From contig NZ_JBMNUX010000004.1 of the NCBI RefSeq assembly GCF_050946515.1, positions 120,514-184,513 of the forward strand: 64,000 bases of DNA, written 5' to 3'. The first letter of the stretch is position 1, and the number at the start of each line of letters is the position of its first letter. Under the pieces are notes generated by a model. That model worked only from the letters and a program-made list of their open reading frames with translations, ran no database searches and had not been told where the DNA came from. Below, in pieces: positions 25,637 through 34,923 of this stretch. The DNA is from Tractidigestivibacter sp050946515. GTDB lineage: Bacteria; Actinomycetota; Coriobacteriia; Coriobacteriales; Atopobiaceae. A program made the position numbers and the translations under genes.

Positions 25637-26290
25637 TCACCCGACAGTCGTAACGGCAGACGACAAAAGCGGACCCAGAATTGCCAGAAGCATTGCCGGG
25701 ACGATGAGAGTCCCAAGCGGAATCAGCATCTTCACCGATGCCTTTTCAATCTGCTCCTCGGTATCCGACCGTTGCTCTTCTCTCAGAGCTTGGGCTTGCG
25801 ACTCAAGCGCAGCCGCAAGCGGCGTTCCAAATGCAAGAGATTCAGACACGACCGACGCGAATCGCGAAAGCGCTGGAACCCCAAGCTCTCGCGCCATTCC
25901 CTTTAGCGCTTCCTCCCTGCTAGAAGCCCCAATTCTCCAACTGAGCATTGCTTCGGAGAAAGCGCTCGCAAGCTGCGTGTCAAAACGCTCACAGTAGAGC
26001 TCAAGCGAGGCGTCAAACGAAAGCCCCGACGAGAGACCGAGCGTGAGCGTGTCTATGAGCACGGGCATCTCGTGCAGGCACGCGGCCCTTCTCCGAGACA
26101 GCTCCGAGTCTTTCTCCAGCTCCCTCACTACGCCAAGGGACTGCACTCGCTCCAATGCATGACCAAGGTCCGCCGAAGCACCTCCTTTGGTTCCGAATCG
26201 CATAGGCGCCTTTCCTCGAGCGATGACCTCCACAGAGGCCATCGCCGACGCCCCCGAAAGCCCCACAAGCGCAAGGGCTAAGCCGTCCAT
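25637..26290 (-). CDS. tadC: TadC-like platform protein (T2SSF domain)
   Basis: 217 residues. One T2SSF domain: HEMPVLIDTLTLGLSSGLSF, RIGASSREEALKGMARELGV, ESLAFGTPLAAALESQAQAL, followed by a C-terminal transmembrane helix (MLIPLGTLIVPAMLLAILGP). With TadB it forms the inner-membrane platform for pilin extrusion. The start overlaps the tadB stop by 1 nt (TGATG). It is shorter than many TadC proteins because the N-terminal membrane segment is brief. Confidence 0.88.
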   Translation of the reverse strand: MDGLALALVGLSGASAMASVEVIARGKAPMRFGTKGGASADLGHALERVQSLGVVRELEKDSELSRRRAACLHEMPVLIDTLTLGLSSGLSFDASLELYCERFDTQLASAFSEAMLSWRIGASSREEALKGMARELGVPALSRFASVVSESLAFGTPLAAALESQAQALREEQRSDTEEQIEKASVKMLIPLGTLIVPAMLLAILGPLLSSAVTTVG

Positions 26291-27231
26291 CAGAGTGCCC
26301 CCCTCATGATTCGTCTGATGACCAGCACGGCCAGAGCGTCAATCAGAGCCGCCCCGCACACGCACCCAAGGCCAATGGGCGTCATCAAGCCCCGTTGGAA
26401 GTCCGGAGATATGAGCGAGAGCAGCAAAATCATGAGAAACGGCAGCGTGCAGACAATTTTCGCCGAAAGCCGGACCTGGGCTGTCTTTGCCGAGAGCGAG
26501 CGGCGGAATTCCTCTTGGCGCTCGACCAAAGAGGCAGAGCGCGTCAGCAGATCCCTCAGCGGGCTTCCCGTTCTATGCGAAATCACGAGCGCCGTGACCA
26601 GCATTTCCATGCCAGGCGCGCGAAGCTCTCTGGCAAGCTCGTCCAGGGAGTCCTCCGTTGGCGTCCCGCACTTGATTCTGAGTGCCGCCTCGGAAAACCC
26701 TTGGGCAACGGGTCCTTCGCCATGATCGCCCACGTATTCGATTGCTTGGGCAAGCGTCTGACCCGAGCCAAGAGCCACGGAAAGGGTCCTGAGCGTGCCC
26801 GGCATCTCACGGGAGGCTTGGCGCTCGCGGGACTGCTCTGATGAGATCCGCCTAAAGTGAAGTGCCACGCGCTCGGCAATGAGCACGGCTGCGCAAGAGG
26901 TGGGAGACCAGAAAAGGATTCCAGCGAGAAGGCCCCCGGCAAGACCAGCAAGCATCAGCGCGGCGCAGGCTGATGGCGCATCAAGAGCCAACGACCTCTT
27001 GCGCGACGACGCCGCAAGCCTTCTTGCCGCACTAGACCAATCTTCGCCACTGAGCAGTATCGCTACGACGTACGCCCTTCCAACACGTACGAACAGCGCC
27101 GCAAGCCTTCTTGTCAGGGCACGGCGAAGGCGCTCAGCCACGAGACCAACCCCTCCGCCCGCTGGCGAAAGAAGCACGCAGACGCCCGCAAAGGCACTTC
27201 CTGCAGCCGCTAGCTGCACGATTGCTCCCAT
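26290..27231 (-). CDS. tadB: TadB-like platform protein (T2SSF domain)
   Basis: 313 residues, ATG at 27231 with AAGGAGG 7 nt upstream. Hydrophobic segments at the N terminus and near residues 88-120 precede the T2SSF core (LRTLSVALGSGQTLAQAIEY, LRAPGMEMLVTALVISHRTG, LRDLLTRSASLVERQEEFRR), and two transmembrane helices close the protein. The 5' end overlaps tadA by 22 bp, so the two are translationally coupled. Confidence 0.88.
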   Translation of the reverse strand: MGAIVQLAAAGSAFAGVCVLLSPAGGGVGLVAERLRRALTRRLAALFVRVGRAYVVAILLSGEDWSSAARRLAASSRKRSLALDAPSACAALMLAGLAGGLLAGILFWSPTSCAAVLIAERVALHFRRISSEQSRERQASREMPGTLRTLSVALGSGQTLAQAIEYVGDHGEGPVAQGFSEAALRIKCGTPTEDSLDELARELRAPGMEMLVTALVISHRTGSPLRDLLTRSASLVERQEEFRRSLSAKTAQVRLSAKIVCTLPFLMILLLSLISPDFQRGLMTPIGLGCVCGAALIDALAVLVIRRIMRGAL

Positions 27232-28535
27232 CTTTCAACCTCCTTCTCGCTCAGAATCGAGGCGGCAACAGCATGGTCCAGAAAGGCGGGACGCCTCTTG
27301 AGCCTCCAGCTTCTGCTAGCCGGGTCGAAAGAAACGCACTCATCAAGCCTCACCGAGCGTTTGTCGGCGTCCCAGCCAACCTCTGAGGTGGAAGAAATGA
27401 CGCGCGAGCCATCAGGCATGCGCCGAGACATCACGACAAGGTCGATTGCCGTAGCTATCTGCTCCTCGATGATGTCAGTGGGAAGATCCATACCAAAGCG
27501 CGCCATCAAGACCAGGCGGAGCACCGCCTCTTCGGCTGTCCCCGCATGGAGGGTGGTGAGCGATCCATCATGTCCGGTGTTCATGGCCTGGAGCATGTCA
27601 ATGCACTCTTCGCCGCGGACCTCGCCCACGACAATGCGGTCGGGTCTCATTCGAAGGGCATTTTTCACAAGGTCACGAATGGTGATCTCGCCAGAGCCCT
27701 CAATTGACGCGCTTCGCGCCTCCAAGCTCACGACGTCGGGATGCTCGTCAAAGCGAAGCTCGGCGGAATCCTCGATGGTGATGATGCGTTCGCTTGGCTC
27801 AATCTCGCAAGACAGGGCGTTGAGAAGTGTCGTCTTCCCCGATCCGGTACCGCCAGCAACGGCTATTCCCTGACGTGTCCGAACGGCCCATGAGAGGAGC
27901 TTTGCGTACCATTTTGGGAGCGAGCCAAGCTCGACGAGCCTTCCCAGCGTACGAATCCTGTCAGAGAACCGTCGAATGGTGACAACTGGCCCGTTTATTG
28001 CAATGGGCTCGGCAACGGCATTCACGCGGTCGCCATTCGCCAATCGGGCATTTACGATGGGGCTGCTTCTATCAAGTCGCCTGCCAAGAGGAGCCAAGAT
28101 ACGGTCGATTACAATCATGATCTGCTCGGGAGAGTCAAACGCTGCGGGAGCAGAGTGAAGCTCTCCTTCACGCTCGTAGAAGAGCGACGAGCAGCCGTTG
28201 ATCATGATTTCGGTCACGCTATCGTCCTCGAGGAGTGGCTGAATAGGACCGAGACCACAAATCTCGTTGATTACCTGAGAGATTACGGACATTGCCTCGT
28301 CAGGGGTGAGCTCCTCGTAGCCGCCGGAATTGACAATGGCTTGACAGCTTACGGACAGGCTGTCCTTTACCTCGGCAAGAGACTCCGCTGAGACCATCGA
28401 CGCAATCGTAGAGAGGCCCAAGCGTTCAACGAGCTGGGACTTCAGATTCTCGCGCTGAGCTCGCAAGTCACGTGCTTGTACTTCCGACCTTCCTTGCCGC
28501 TCTTCCTCCGCCTGCACCATCTGAAGCACGGACAT
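27210..28535 (-). CDS. tadA: TadA/CpaF-type pilus assembly ATPase
   Basis: 441 residues, ATG at 28535 directly after the upstream TAA. The secretion-ATPase signature is complete: Walker A AVAGGTGSGKTTLLNAL, Asp-box ITIEDSAELRF, Walker B RPDRIVVGEVRGEE and His-box MNTGHDGSLTTLHAG. The N-terminal domain contains EIMINGCSSLFYEREGEL. It drives pilin assembly as a hexamer on the cytoplasmic face. Length is standard for CpaF. Confidence 0.95.
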   Translation of the reverse strand: MSVLQMVQAEEERQGRSEVQARDLRAQRENLKSQLVERLGLSTIASMVSAESLAEVKDSLSVSCQAIVNSGGYEELTPDEAMSVISQVINEICGLGPIQPLLEDDSVTEIMINGCSSLFYEREGELHSAPAAFDSPEQIMIVIDRILAPLGRRLDRSSPIVNARLANGDRVNAVAEPIAINGPVVTIRRFSDRIRTLGRLVELGSLPKWYAKLLSWAVRTRQGIAVAGGTGSGKTTLLNALSCEIEPSERIITIEDSAELRFDEHPDVVSLEARSASIEGSGEITIRDLVKNALRMRPDRIVVGEVRGEECIDMLQAMNTGHDGSLTTLHAGTAEEAVLRLVLMARFGMDLPTDIIEEQIATAIDLVVMSRRMPDGSRVISSTSEVGWDADKRSVRLDECVSFDPASRSWRLKRRPAFLDHAVAASILSEKEVERWEQSCS

Positions 28536-29792
28536 TTAGCTCGCCTCCCTCCTTCTGCCAAAGATTCCTTTTCTCTCGCGCGTCACGTGAGCGGCACGCT
28601 TTGCTTCGTCACAGCTAGGAAGCCTTCCGAGCTCCTCGAGAATCTGTGCCAGAGAGCTCGAAACAGAGTCGGTAAAGGGAGAGCCGAGCTTCACAAGCTC
28701 GGCAGCCTCACCAGCCGAGATATAATCAGCGACCTCATCGCCGCCATCGAAGACACGAAATCCCCGCGCCGCTTCAAGACCAACCTCGGCGCGACCAAAC
28801 GAGGGGTCTGGGCGCGTCCGCGGATTCGCACGATTTTCCAAGCGAGCAATGCGCGTGCGAGCAACGCCCAGACGCACGACAAGACCGCTGGTGCGGGCAA
28901 GAGAAGCAAGAGATCCTGGGCGCTGGTCATGTACGAGCACCACTCGGTCACTTCTTGTAGACGCCGTCGCCACCGCTTCGGTGAACGTAGGAGAAGTGTC
29001 AATAAGCACGAGGTCAGACATAGCAGAGAGACGCTCAATCAGATTGGCTACCAGAGGCATCGCAAGCTCGGCCGTCTCTGGCCGCTTGCATGGACCCCAA
29101 AGTCGAACGCCATCGGTCGCCGTAAGGCCAGTCCGCTGTAGCTCGTCAGAATCGTCGATTATCTCAGTGCTAAGACGGGACAGATCGGAGCCTCCTGGCA
29201 GCCCAAATGCCGAGTAGAGATTTCCGCAGGAAAGGTCGAGGTCGACGACCTCAACGCTCATTCCCCACGACGCGGCGGCGACCGCGCCGCAGGCAACAAT
29301 TGAGGTCTTTCCCACGCCTCCCCTACCCGAACAGAACGTGATCACGGGAGCATGCCCTTCTGACAGTGTCACCCGCGTCGGCAAGACCGAGTCGAGACCC
29401 CCGTCCCTCTTACGATCTTGTACGACGGCGCGGGTGCGCACTGTCTCGGACGCGACCACGCCGGGAAGGTCGTCGGGGTTTATCACTAGGTCAATACCAG
29501 CGCGTGCAGCGCGGGACCTCAGTGACCCGGAGGGCGATCTTCTCACCAGCACGACCCTTTGCGCCCGCCCGTCTGCCGCTATGGCTGCGGCGAGGTTGAT
29601 GTCAGAAATGCCACTTTTTGTGAGGCCAACGATGGCGCCGTATCTCCCCGGCTCGCTCTCTTGGAGCCTGTTCCTAAGCCCCGCCGCGTCGCCGACGAAT
29701 TGGCAAGTTGCCCCTGAATCCACCGAGTCAAGCGCCCTGAGCATGGTTTTTCGCTCGGACTCTGGGCACACCGACATCCATGCATTGCTCAT
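28536..29792 (-). CDS. CpaE/TadZ-type pilus localisation ATPase
   Basis: 418 residues, ATG at 29792 with AGGAGG 8 nt upstream. Residues 1-115 look like an atypical receiver-like domain without a normal phosphoacceptor pattern; residues 150-330 are a MinD/ParA-like ATPase with deviant Walker A FCSGRGGVGKTSIVACGA, VEVVDLDLSCGNLY and LVLIDTSPTFTEA. The tail is basic (KRAAHVTRERKGIFGRRREA). Such proteins place the Tad apparatus at its site in the cell. Confidence 0.88.
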   Translation of the reverse strand: MSNAWMSVCPESERKTMLRALDSVDSGATCQFVGDAAGLRNRLQESEPGRYGAIVGLTKSGISDINLAAAIAADGRAQRVVLVRRSPSGSLRSRAARAGIDLVINPDDLPGVVASETVRTRAVVQDRKRDGGLDSVLPTRVTLSEGHAPVITFCSGRGGVGKTSIVACGAVAAASWGMSVEVVDLDLSCGNLYSAFGLPGGSDLSRLSTEIIDDSDELQRTGLTATDGVRLWGPCKRPETAELAMPLVANLIERLSAMSDLVLIDTSPTFTEAVATASTRSDRVVLVHDQRPGSLASLARTSGLVVRLGVARTRIARLENRANPRTRPDPSFGRAEVGLEAARGFRVFDGGDEVADYISAGEAAELVKLGSPFTDSVSSSLAQILEELGRLPSCDEAKRAAHVTRERKGIFGRRREAS

Positions 29793-29824
29793 TTCGCAAC
29801 CTCCTGCGTCTTTATCTCGCCTGT

Positions 29825-30577
29825 CTACGATTCCGCGCTGCCATTGGCAGCTGCACCGTTATCGGCTGATCCATCGTTGGCCGTGCCCTCCTCGTCTGTT
29901 GCTCCCACGCTCGTCGGAGCGCTTGCAAACCCAGAGTCATCAAGGGTCAGCCCCTCCGCTGGAGCCGCCAGCCTCAGGCTCCCCTCGGTCGAAGACGTCA
30001 GAATCCTGGGGAGGTCGCCAGGAAGCACCGCAATGGACATCGACTGAGAGGACGAGAGCGACTGCGCCTGGCTTGGCATTGAGAGGACCACGACATCCGA
30101 GCTCAGAAGCTCCACGGATCCGTCTGAGACCTTGTAGGCAACAAGCTTGTCGCCCGCCGCAACGCCCCCGGGAACGCCCAGCTCGCCAGTTATGGAAAGC
30201 GAAAATGCGACCATGCCGGAAGGAATCTCCACAGAGCTCTCTGCATCGCGGAAGTCGATTTGGCAGATTGGCTCTCCAGCAGAAACGGGTTCGGTAAGCT
30301 GCCTTCCCTGCGCGTCGCCTAAACTCGTGATTGCGCCCTCGGGAACAAGATCGCTCACCCAGTCGCGAAGCTCTGCGTTGCTTGAGCTGATGGTCTCGCC
30401 GGCCTCAAGCGTACTTGAAGCTACGAGAACGCTCACGACTTCGCCGCCATAACGCTCGAGTGACTCTTGACGAGACTTTTGCTCTTCCGCTCGCACCTCT
30501 TCGCCATATGCAAGGCAAAGAACGACCGCGAGCAGCGCGAATGCTCCAGCAAGCATGATTCTGAAACGCCGAGACAC
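29825..30577 (-). CDS. CpaB/SAF-domain pilus assembly protein
   Basis: 250 residues with a GTG start at 30577 (AAGGGAG about 10 nt upstream). An N-terminal signal anchor (IMLAGAFALLAVVLCLAYGE) precedes an SAF domain (VVSVLVASSTLEAGETISSS, GRQLTEPVSAGEPI) as in CpaB/RcpC. The C-terminal 35 residues are Gly/Ala/Asn/Ser-rich. It is the first gene of the Tad operon. RcpC-type proteins with an outer-membrane secretin are absent, as expected for a Gram-positive envelope. Confidence 0.85.
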   Translation of the reverse strand: MSRRFRIMLAGAFALLAVVLCLAYGEEVRAEEQKSRQESLERYGGEVVSVLVASSTLEAGETISSSNAELRDWVSDLVPEGAITSLGDAQGRQLTEPVSAGEPICQIDFRDAESSVEIPSGMVAFSLSITGELGVPGGVAAGDKLVAYKVSDGSVELLSSDVVVLSMPSQAQSLSSSQSMSIAVLPGDLPRILTSSTEGSLRLAAPAEGLTLDDSGFASAPTSVGATDEEGTANDGSADNGAAANGSAES

Positions 30578-31046
30578 GAAGACCCATCTCCCTTCCCCAC
30601 GACCGCCTAAGCTGAGGTAAGAGCATTCTGCCGCCTTGGGGGTTCAAGCGGCCCGAAACTAGCGCGCGAGCCAAAAGAAGCCTTTCACCAAATGGCAGCA
30701 AGTCTTTCAGAATCAACGTTTGAGCAGGTAGCAATGCCTGCACGATGACTTTTCTACGACGTTGGCATTTTTTCGCGTACCGTACCAAAACGAGCCCAGA
30801 GCGCTGATTTTGGGGCATTGACGCAGGTAGGAGACCGCGACCAGGCGCGTATAAGAAGTATGGAGCCCTGTCACTAGTGCGACGGGCTCCATATGATGAG
30901 ATTTTTTATGTACCGGACCTATGCCAGATTGTTGAAAACTCGAGACGACACATCAATAGCCAGACCGACTTGGCGTCGCGCTGACAAGAGGCAAGCTATT
31001 TGATGCCGCGCCAGCGCGCGCAGGGTGCCGAGCGCCGCCACATCCT
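30578..31046. other. 469-bp gap upstream of the Tad operon
   Basis: No gene is visible. It must hold the Tad promoter on the minus strand, but I could not assign -35/-10 boxes. The clear structure is a plus-oriented hairpin with a T run at 30860-30906 (listed separately). A second T-rich stretch (CATTTTTTCGCG near 30767) has no stem in front of it. Confidence 0.5.
30860..30906 (+). terminator. orphan terminator-like hairpin in the tad-rsgA gap
   Basis: ATGGAGCCC (30860-30868) pairs with GGGCTCCAT (30884-30892), 9 bp, and the plus strand then reads ATGATGAGATTTTTTA. Both flanking genes are on the minus strand, so the T run faces the wrong way to end rsgA. Confidence 0.6.
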
Positions 31047-32255
31047 CTAGATGACAACGTCCGGGTCAAGCGAGCGAGCGCTCTCGCGCATCTCGGCCGC
31101 CAGGGCCACGTAGGCGTCGTAGCGCCGCTTTGAGATGGTGCCGCTTGCGAGCAGCTCGAGCACCTGGCACCCTGGCTCGCGCGTGTGCGTGCAGTCTCGG
31201 AAGCGGCATCCTTGCGCAGCGCCCGCAATCTCGGGAAACACCGCCGCAAGGCCGCGCTCATGGCCCACGATGGGAAGGCTCCTCAAACCAGGCTCGTCCA
31301 CGATGACGCCACCTCCAGGAACCGACACCATGCGCCTTGCCACTGTGGTGTGCCGCCCTGCGTCGTCAGAGCCTCTGACCGCCCCGGTCTTGAGGACGTC
31401 TTTTCCAAGGAGCGTGTTCAGAAGCGTCGACTTTCCCGCGCCAGACTCGCCCAAGACGATGGCCACCTGCCCTGTGGGAACCAGCGCGCGCACGCTGTCG
31501 GAGCCCCAAGGGACTCCCAGCCCAGAGGCATCGCTCTCTGCTCGCGCGGCCTTTTCGTCATGAGCAGACGAGGTCATCACCAAAGGGCTCTCCTCGCCCA
31601 AGACGTCGCGGACGATTGCGACGTCCTCTTTGAGCACGTCGCTCGGCGCACGGTCGGCCTTGGTGAAGACGATGGCGGCCTTTGCCCCGCAGTCGCGCGC
31701 GATAACGGCAGAGCGAGCGACCCTCTCGCACGAGATGGGCTGCGCGCCGAGCTGCTGCACCACAAGCACGGTGTCCACGTTTGCAGCCAGCGTCTGCTTC
31801 TCGCCGCGAGCGCCGCCACGCCAACGCGCAATGTCGCTCTCTCGCGGGAGAATCTGCAGGATGAGCCCCATGTCGTGCCCAGCCGGCAAGCGCGCCAGCA
31901 CCCAGTCGCCCACGGCCACGCGCGAGTTCTCCCCCTTTGTGAGGTGCGCAGAGAACTCCGCGCGAAAGAGCGCGTCCTCGCTCACGACGGCCGGGAAGCC
32001 CCTGTCAAGGCGCACGACGCAGCCGAGCGCCATCTCGCTCACGTCGCAGCCAAGGGCCGCGGCAGCGTCGGCAGCAGCCTTGCCAAACGCGCTCTTCTGG
32101 CGCTCAGAGGGGGCAAGCTCGGAGAACGTCGGGAGGTCGGCAAGCGAGGAGAGCGCCGGCAGGCCCTCTGCGGACCCACCGGCGCCATGTGCCGCCCGAG
32201 CCTTGCTCGGGCGGCCTTTCCTACTTGTTCGCTTGGCCGCGGCCAAGTTATGCAC
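31047..32255 (-). CDS. rsgA: ribosome small subunit-dependent GTPase A
   Basis: 402 residues, GTG start at 32255 overlapping the ATPase stop as GTGCATAA. Circularly permuted GTPase order: OB-like domain (VSEDALFRAEFSAHLTKGEN), G4 VFTKADRAP, G1 VLGESGAGKSTLLN, G3-like DEPGLRSLP, and C-terminal zinc motif CRFRDCTHTREPGC. RsgA assists late maturation of the 30S subunit. A 50-residue basic/Ala-rich N-terminal lead is longer than usual. Coupling to an ion pump is odd and may be only transcriptional convenience. Confidence 0.93.
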   Translation of the reverse strand: MHNLAAAKRTSRKGRPSKARAAHGAGGSAEGLPALSSLADLPTFSELAPSERQKSAFGKAAADAAAALGCDVSEMALGCVVRLDRGFPAVVSEDALFRAEFSAHLTKGENSRVAVGDWVLARLPAGHDMGLILQILPRESDIARWRGGARGEKQTLAANVDTVLVVQQLGAQPISCERVARSAVIARDCGAKAAIVFTKADRAPSDVLKEDVAIVRDVLGEESPLVMTSSAHDEKAARAESDASGLGVPWGSDSVRALVPTGQVAIVLGESGAGKSTLLNTLLGKDVLKTGAVRGSDDAGRHTTVARRMVSVPGGGVIVDEPGLRSLPIVGHERGLAAVFPEIAGAAQGCRFRDCTHTREPGCQVLELLASGTISKRRYDAYVALAAEMRESARSLDPDVVI

Positions 32256-34923
32256 GCTTCTTCTCGACGGCGCGCATTATCGCCTTGTAGATCTCGACGA
32301 TCGGGATGATGCAGAACGCGAGCAGCATGGCGATTCCGTACTCGCCAGCGCTGATCTCGGCGAAGTCAAAGGCCTGGGAAAGCGGGGTCTCGATGACCAC
32401 GAAGGTCAGCACGAGCGAGCCGGCGAAGGCAAGCCACAGCCACTTGTTCTGCGTGGGCAGCTTGAAGACGGACTGGCGACGGCTGCGCATGTTGAACGAA
32501 TGGAACATTTCGACCATGGAGAGCGTGAGGAACGCCATGGTCATGCCATCCAGGCCGGGGTCGGCGCCGGAGACGACCGTCTCCAGAGGCACGCCCTCGA
32601 TGTGCAGGCCGACGAAGTACGAGATCAGGGTCAGGGCGGAGACCACGATGCCCTGGAAGATGCAGTCGCCGCCCATGCCGTTGGCGAAGATGCCATCATC
32701 GGAGTTGCGCGGCTTGCGCTTCATCAGACCGGGCTCGGCGGCCTCCATGGCCATTGCCAGCGCCGGGAAGCAGTCGGTGATCAGGTTGATCCACAGAAGG
32801 TGCGTGGGCTCAAGAATCGTGAAGCCAACGAGCGACGCAACGAAGACGGCAATGACCTCGGCAAGGTTGGAGGAAAGCAGGAACGCGATTGCCTTCCTGA
32901 TGTTGTCGTAGATCCTGCGGCCCTCTTCGACGGCCGAGACGATCGTGGCGAAGTTGTCGTCGGCAAGCACCATGTCTGCCACGTTCTTGGTGACGTCGGT
33001 GCCGGTGATGCCCATGCCGATGCCGATGTCGGCGCGCTTGATTGACGGAGCGTCGTTCACGCCGTCGCCGGTCATAGCGACGATCTTGCCCTTCTTCTTC
33101 CACGTGTCGACGATGCGGACCTTGTGCTCGGGCTGGACGCGGGCATAGACGCCATAGTCCTCGATCTTGGTCATGAAGTCTTCGTCGGAGATCTTGTCGA
33201 GCTCGGCGCCCGTGATGGCCTGGCTGCGGTCCTCGATGATGCCAAGCTCGCGCGCGATTGCCACGGCAGTGTCGATGTGATCGCCCGTAATCATGACAAC
33301 GCGAATGCCCGCGGAGTGCGCCTCCTTGATGGCCGCCTTCGCCTCAGGACGGACGGGGTCGATCATGCCGGACAGGCCAATGAAGGTCATGTCCTGCTCA
33401 AGGTAGGCGGCGTCGTAGCTCTCGGGCTCCTTGTCCCAGTTGCGGCGTGCCGCTGCCATGACGCGCAGCGCGTCGTCTGCCATGGCCTTGTTCTTGCGCA
33501 GGATCTCGTCGCGCATCTCGTCGGTCATGTCCACGACGCCGTCTGCGGTCTGGATCTTGGTGCAGCGAGAGAGCACGACGTCAGGGGCGCCCTTGGTGTG
33601 CTGAACGATCTTGCCGGAGGGGTTGCGGTTGACGACGGACATCATCTTGCGGCCAGAGTCGAAGGGAGCCTCGCCCAAGCGCGGGTTCTGGCTGTCCAGG
33701 CCCATCGAGGTGAAGCCACGCTGCGCTGCGTCGGCGACAAGGGCGGCCTCGGTGGGCTCGCCCACGGCCTTCTGCTCGGCGTCGTCCCACTTGGCGTCGG
33801 AGCAGAGCGCCATGCAGGTGACCAGCGAGTCAAGGTCCTGCGTCTCGTGGCGCACGACGGTCATCTTGTTCTGCGTGAGGGTGCCGGTCTTATCCGAGCA
33901 GATCAGCTGCGTGCAGCCCAGCGTCTCGACGGCGGTGAGCTTGCGGATGATGGCGTTCTCCTTGGCCATCTTGGTGACACCGATGGAAAGCACGATGGTC
34001 ACGACGGCGGCAAGTCCCTCAGGAATTGCGGCAACGGCGAGCGAGACGGCCACCATGAAGGTGTCAAGCACCAGCTGGAGGTTGTCGAAGAAGGCCATGC
34101 CGTGCTTCATCCAGGTGACAACGAAGACCAGCGCGCAGATGATGATGCACAGGACGGAGAGGATCTTGGAGAGCTCGTCCAGCTTCTTCTGGAGAGGGGT
34201 CTCCTCGTCTTCCGCCTGGGCGAGCGCGTCTGCGATCTTGCCCATCTCGGTCTTCATCCCGGTGGCGTCGACCACTGCGCGACCGCGGCCGTAGACGACG
34301 GTAGAGCCCATGTAGCACATGTTCTTGCGGTCGCCTAGGGGCACGTCATCGGTGCCGGCGGAAAGCTGCAGGACGTTGATGAACTTCTCGACAGGAACCG
34401 ACTCGCCCGTTAGGGCGGATTCCTCAATCTTCATCGAGGCGCTCTCGATGATGCGGCAGTCTGCGGGAACCGCGTCTCCCGCCTCGAGCACCACGATGTC
34501 GCCGGGGACGAGCTCGGCGGAGGGCACCGTCACGATGTGCCCGTCGCGCACGACCTTGGACTGCGCGGCTGCCATCTCCTGAAGCGCCGCCAGCGCCTCC
34601 TCTGCCTTGGACTCCTGAACGACGCCAAGGACGGAGTTCACGATAACGACGAAGCAGATGATGATGACGTCGGCAAAGTCGCCGTCACCCTGAATTGCGC
34701 CGGTAATGGCCGAGATGACTGCCGCGACGATCAGCATGATGATCATCGGGTCGGCCATCTGCTGGAAGAAGCGCACGATAACCGGCGTCTTCTTTGCTTC
34801 CTTCAGCTTGTTGGGACCGACTTTCTCAAGACGCGCCGCCGCCTCCTGCGAGGTAAGGCCAGTCTCGGCGTTCGAAGACTGCTCAGCCAGCACGTCTTCG
34901 ACAGGGACAAGATAGTCCTTCAC
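32248..34923 (-). CDS. SERCA-like calcium-transporting P-type (P2A) ATPase
   Basis: 891 residues from the GTG at 34923, which has GGAGGA just upstream; the longer upstream reading is not family-like. P-type landmarks: T172-GES-175 in the actuator domain, Asp344 in CSDKTGTLTQNKMT, MTGDGVNDAPSIKRADIG, and PEGLAAVVTIVLSIG before the NAIIRKLTAVETLGC segment, a pattern of P2A Ca2+ pumps. Ten hydrophobic segments are expected. Likely role is Ca2+ efflux; Mn2+ is possible. It shares a transcript with rsgA. Confidence 0.9.
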   Translation of the reverse strand: MKDYLVPVEDVLAEQSSNAETGLTSQEAAARLEKVGPNKLKEAKKTPVIVRFFQQMADPMIIMLIVAAVISAITGAIQGDGDFADVIIICFVVIVNSVLGVVQESKAEEALAALQEMAAAQSKVVRDGHIVTVPSAELVPGDIVVLEAGDAVPADCRIIESASMKIEESALTGESVPVEKFINVLQLSAGTDDVPLGDRKNMCYMGSTVVYGRGRAVVDATGMKTEMGKIADALAQAEDEETPLQKKLDELSKILSVLCIIICALVFVVTWMKHGMAFFDNLQLVLDTFMVAVSLAVAAIPEGLAAVVTIVLSIGVTKMAKENAIIRKLTAVETLGCTQLICSDKTGTLTQNKMTVVRHETQDLDSLVTCMALCSDAKWDDAEQKAVGEPTEAALVADAAQRGFTSMGLDSQNPRLGEAPFDSGRKMMSVVNRNPSGKIVQHTKGAPDVVLSRCTKIQTADGVVDMTDEMRDEILRKNKAMADDALRVMAAARRNWDKEPESYDAAYLEQDMTFIGLSGMIDPVRPEAKAAIKEAHSAGIRVVMITGDHIDTAVAIARELGIIEDRSQAITGAELDKISDEDFMTKIEDYGVYARVQPEHKVRIVDTWKKKGKIVAMTGDGVNDAPSIKRADIGIGMGITGTDVTKNVADMVLADDNFATIVSAVEEGRRIYDNIRKAIAFLLSSNLAEVIAVFVASLVGFTILEPTHLLWINLITDCFPALAMAMEAAEPGLMKRKPRNSDDGIFANGMGGDCIFQGIVVSALTLISYFVGLHIEGVPLETVVSGADPGLDGMTMAFLTLSMVEMFHSFNMRSRRQSVFKLPTQNKWLWLAFAGSLVLTFVVIETPLSQAFDFAEISAGEYGIAMLLAFCIIPIVEIYKAIMRAVEKKRA

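Noticed and set aside
25389..25640. Upstream extension of the unknown pilus-locus protein over flp
   Set aside because: It would overlap the whole flp gene out of frame; start moved to 25388.
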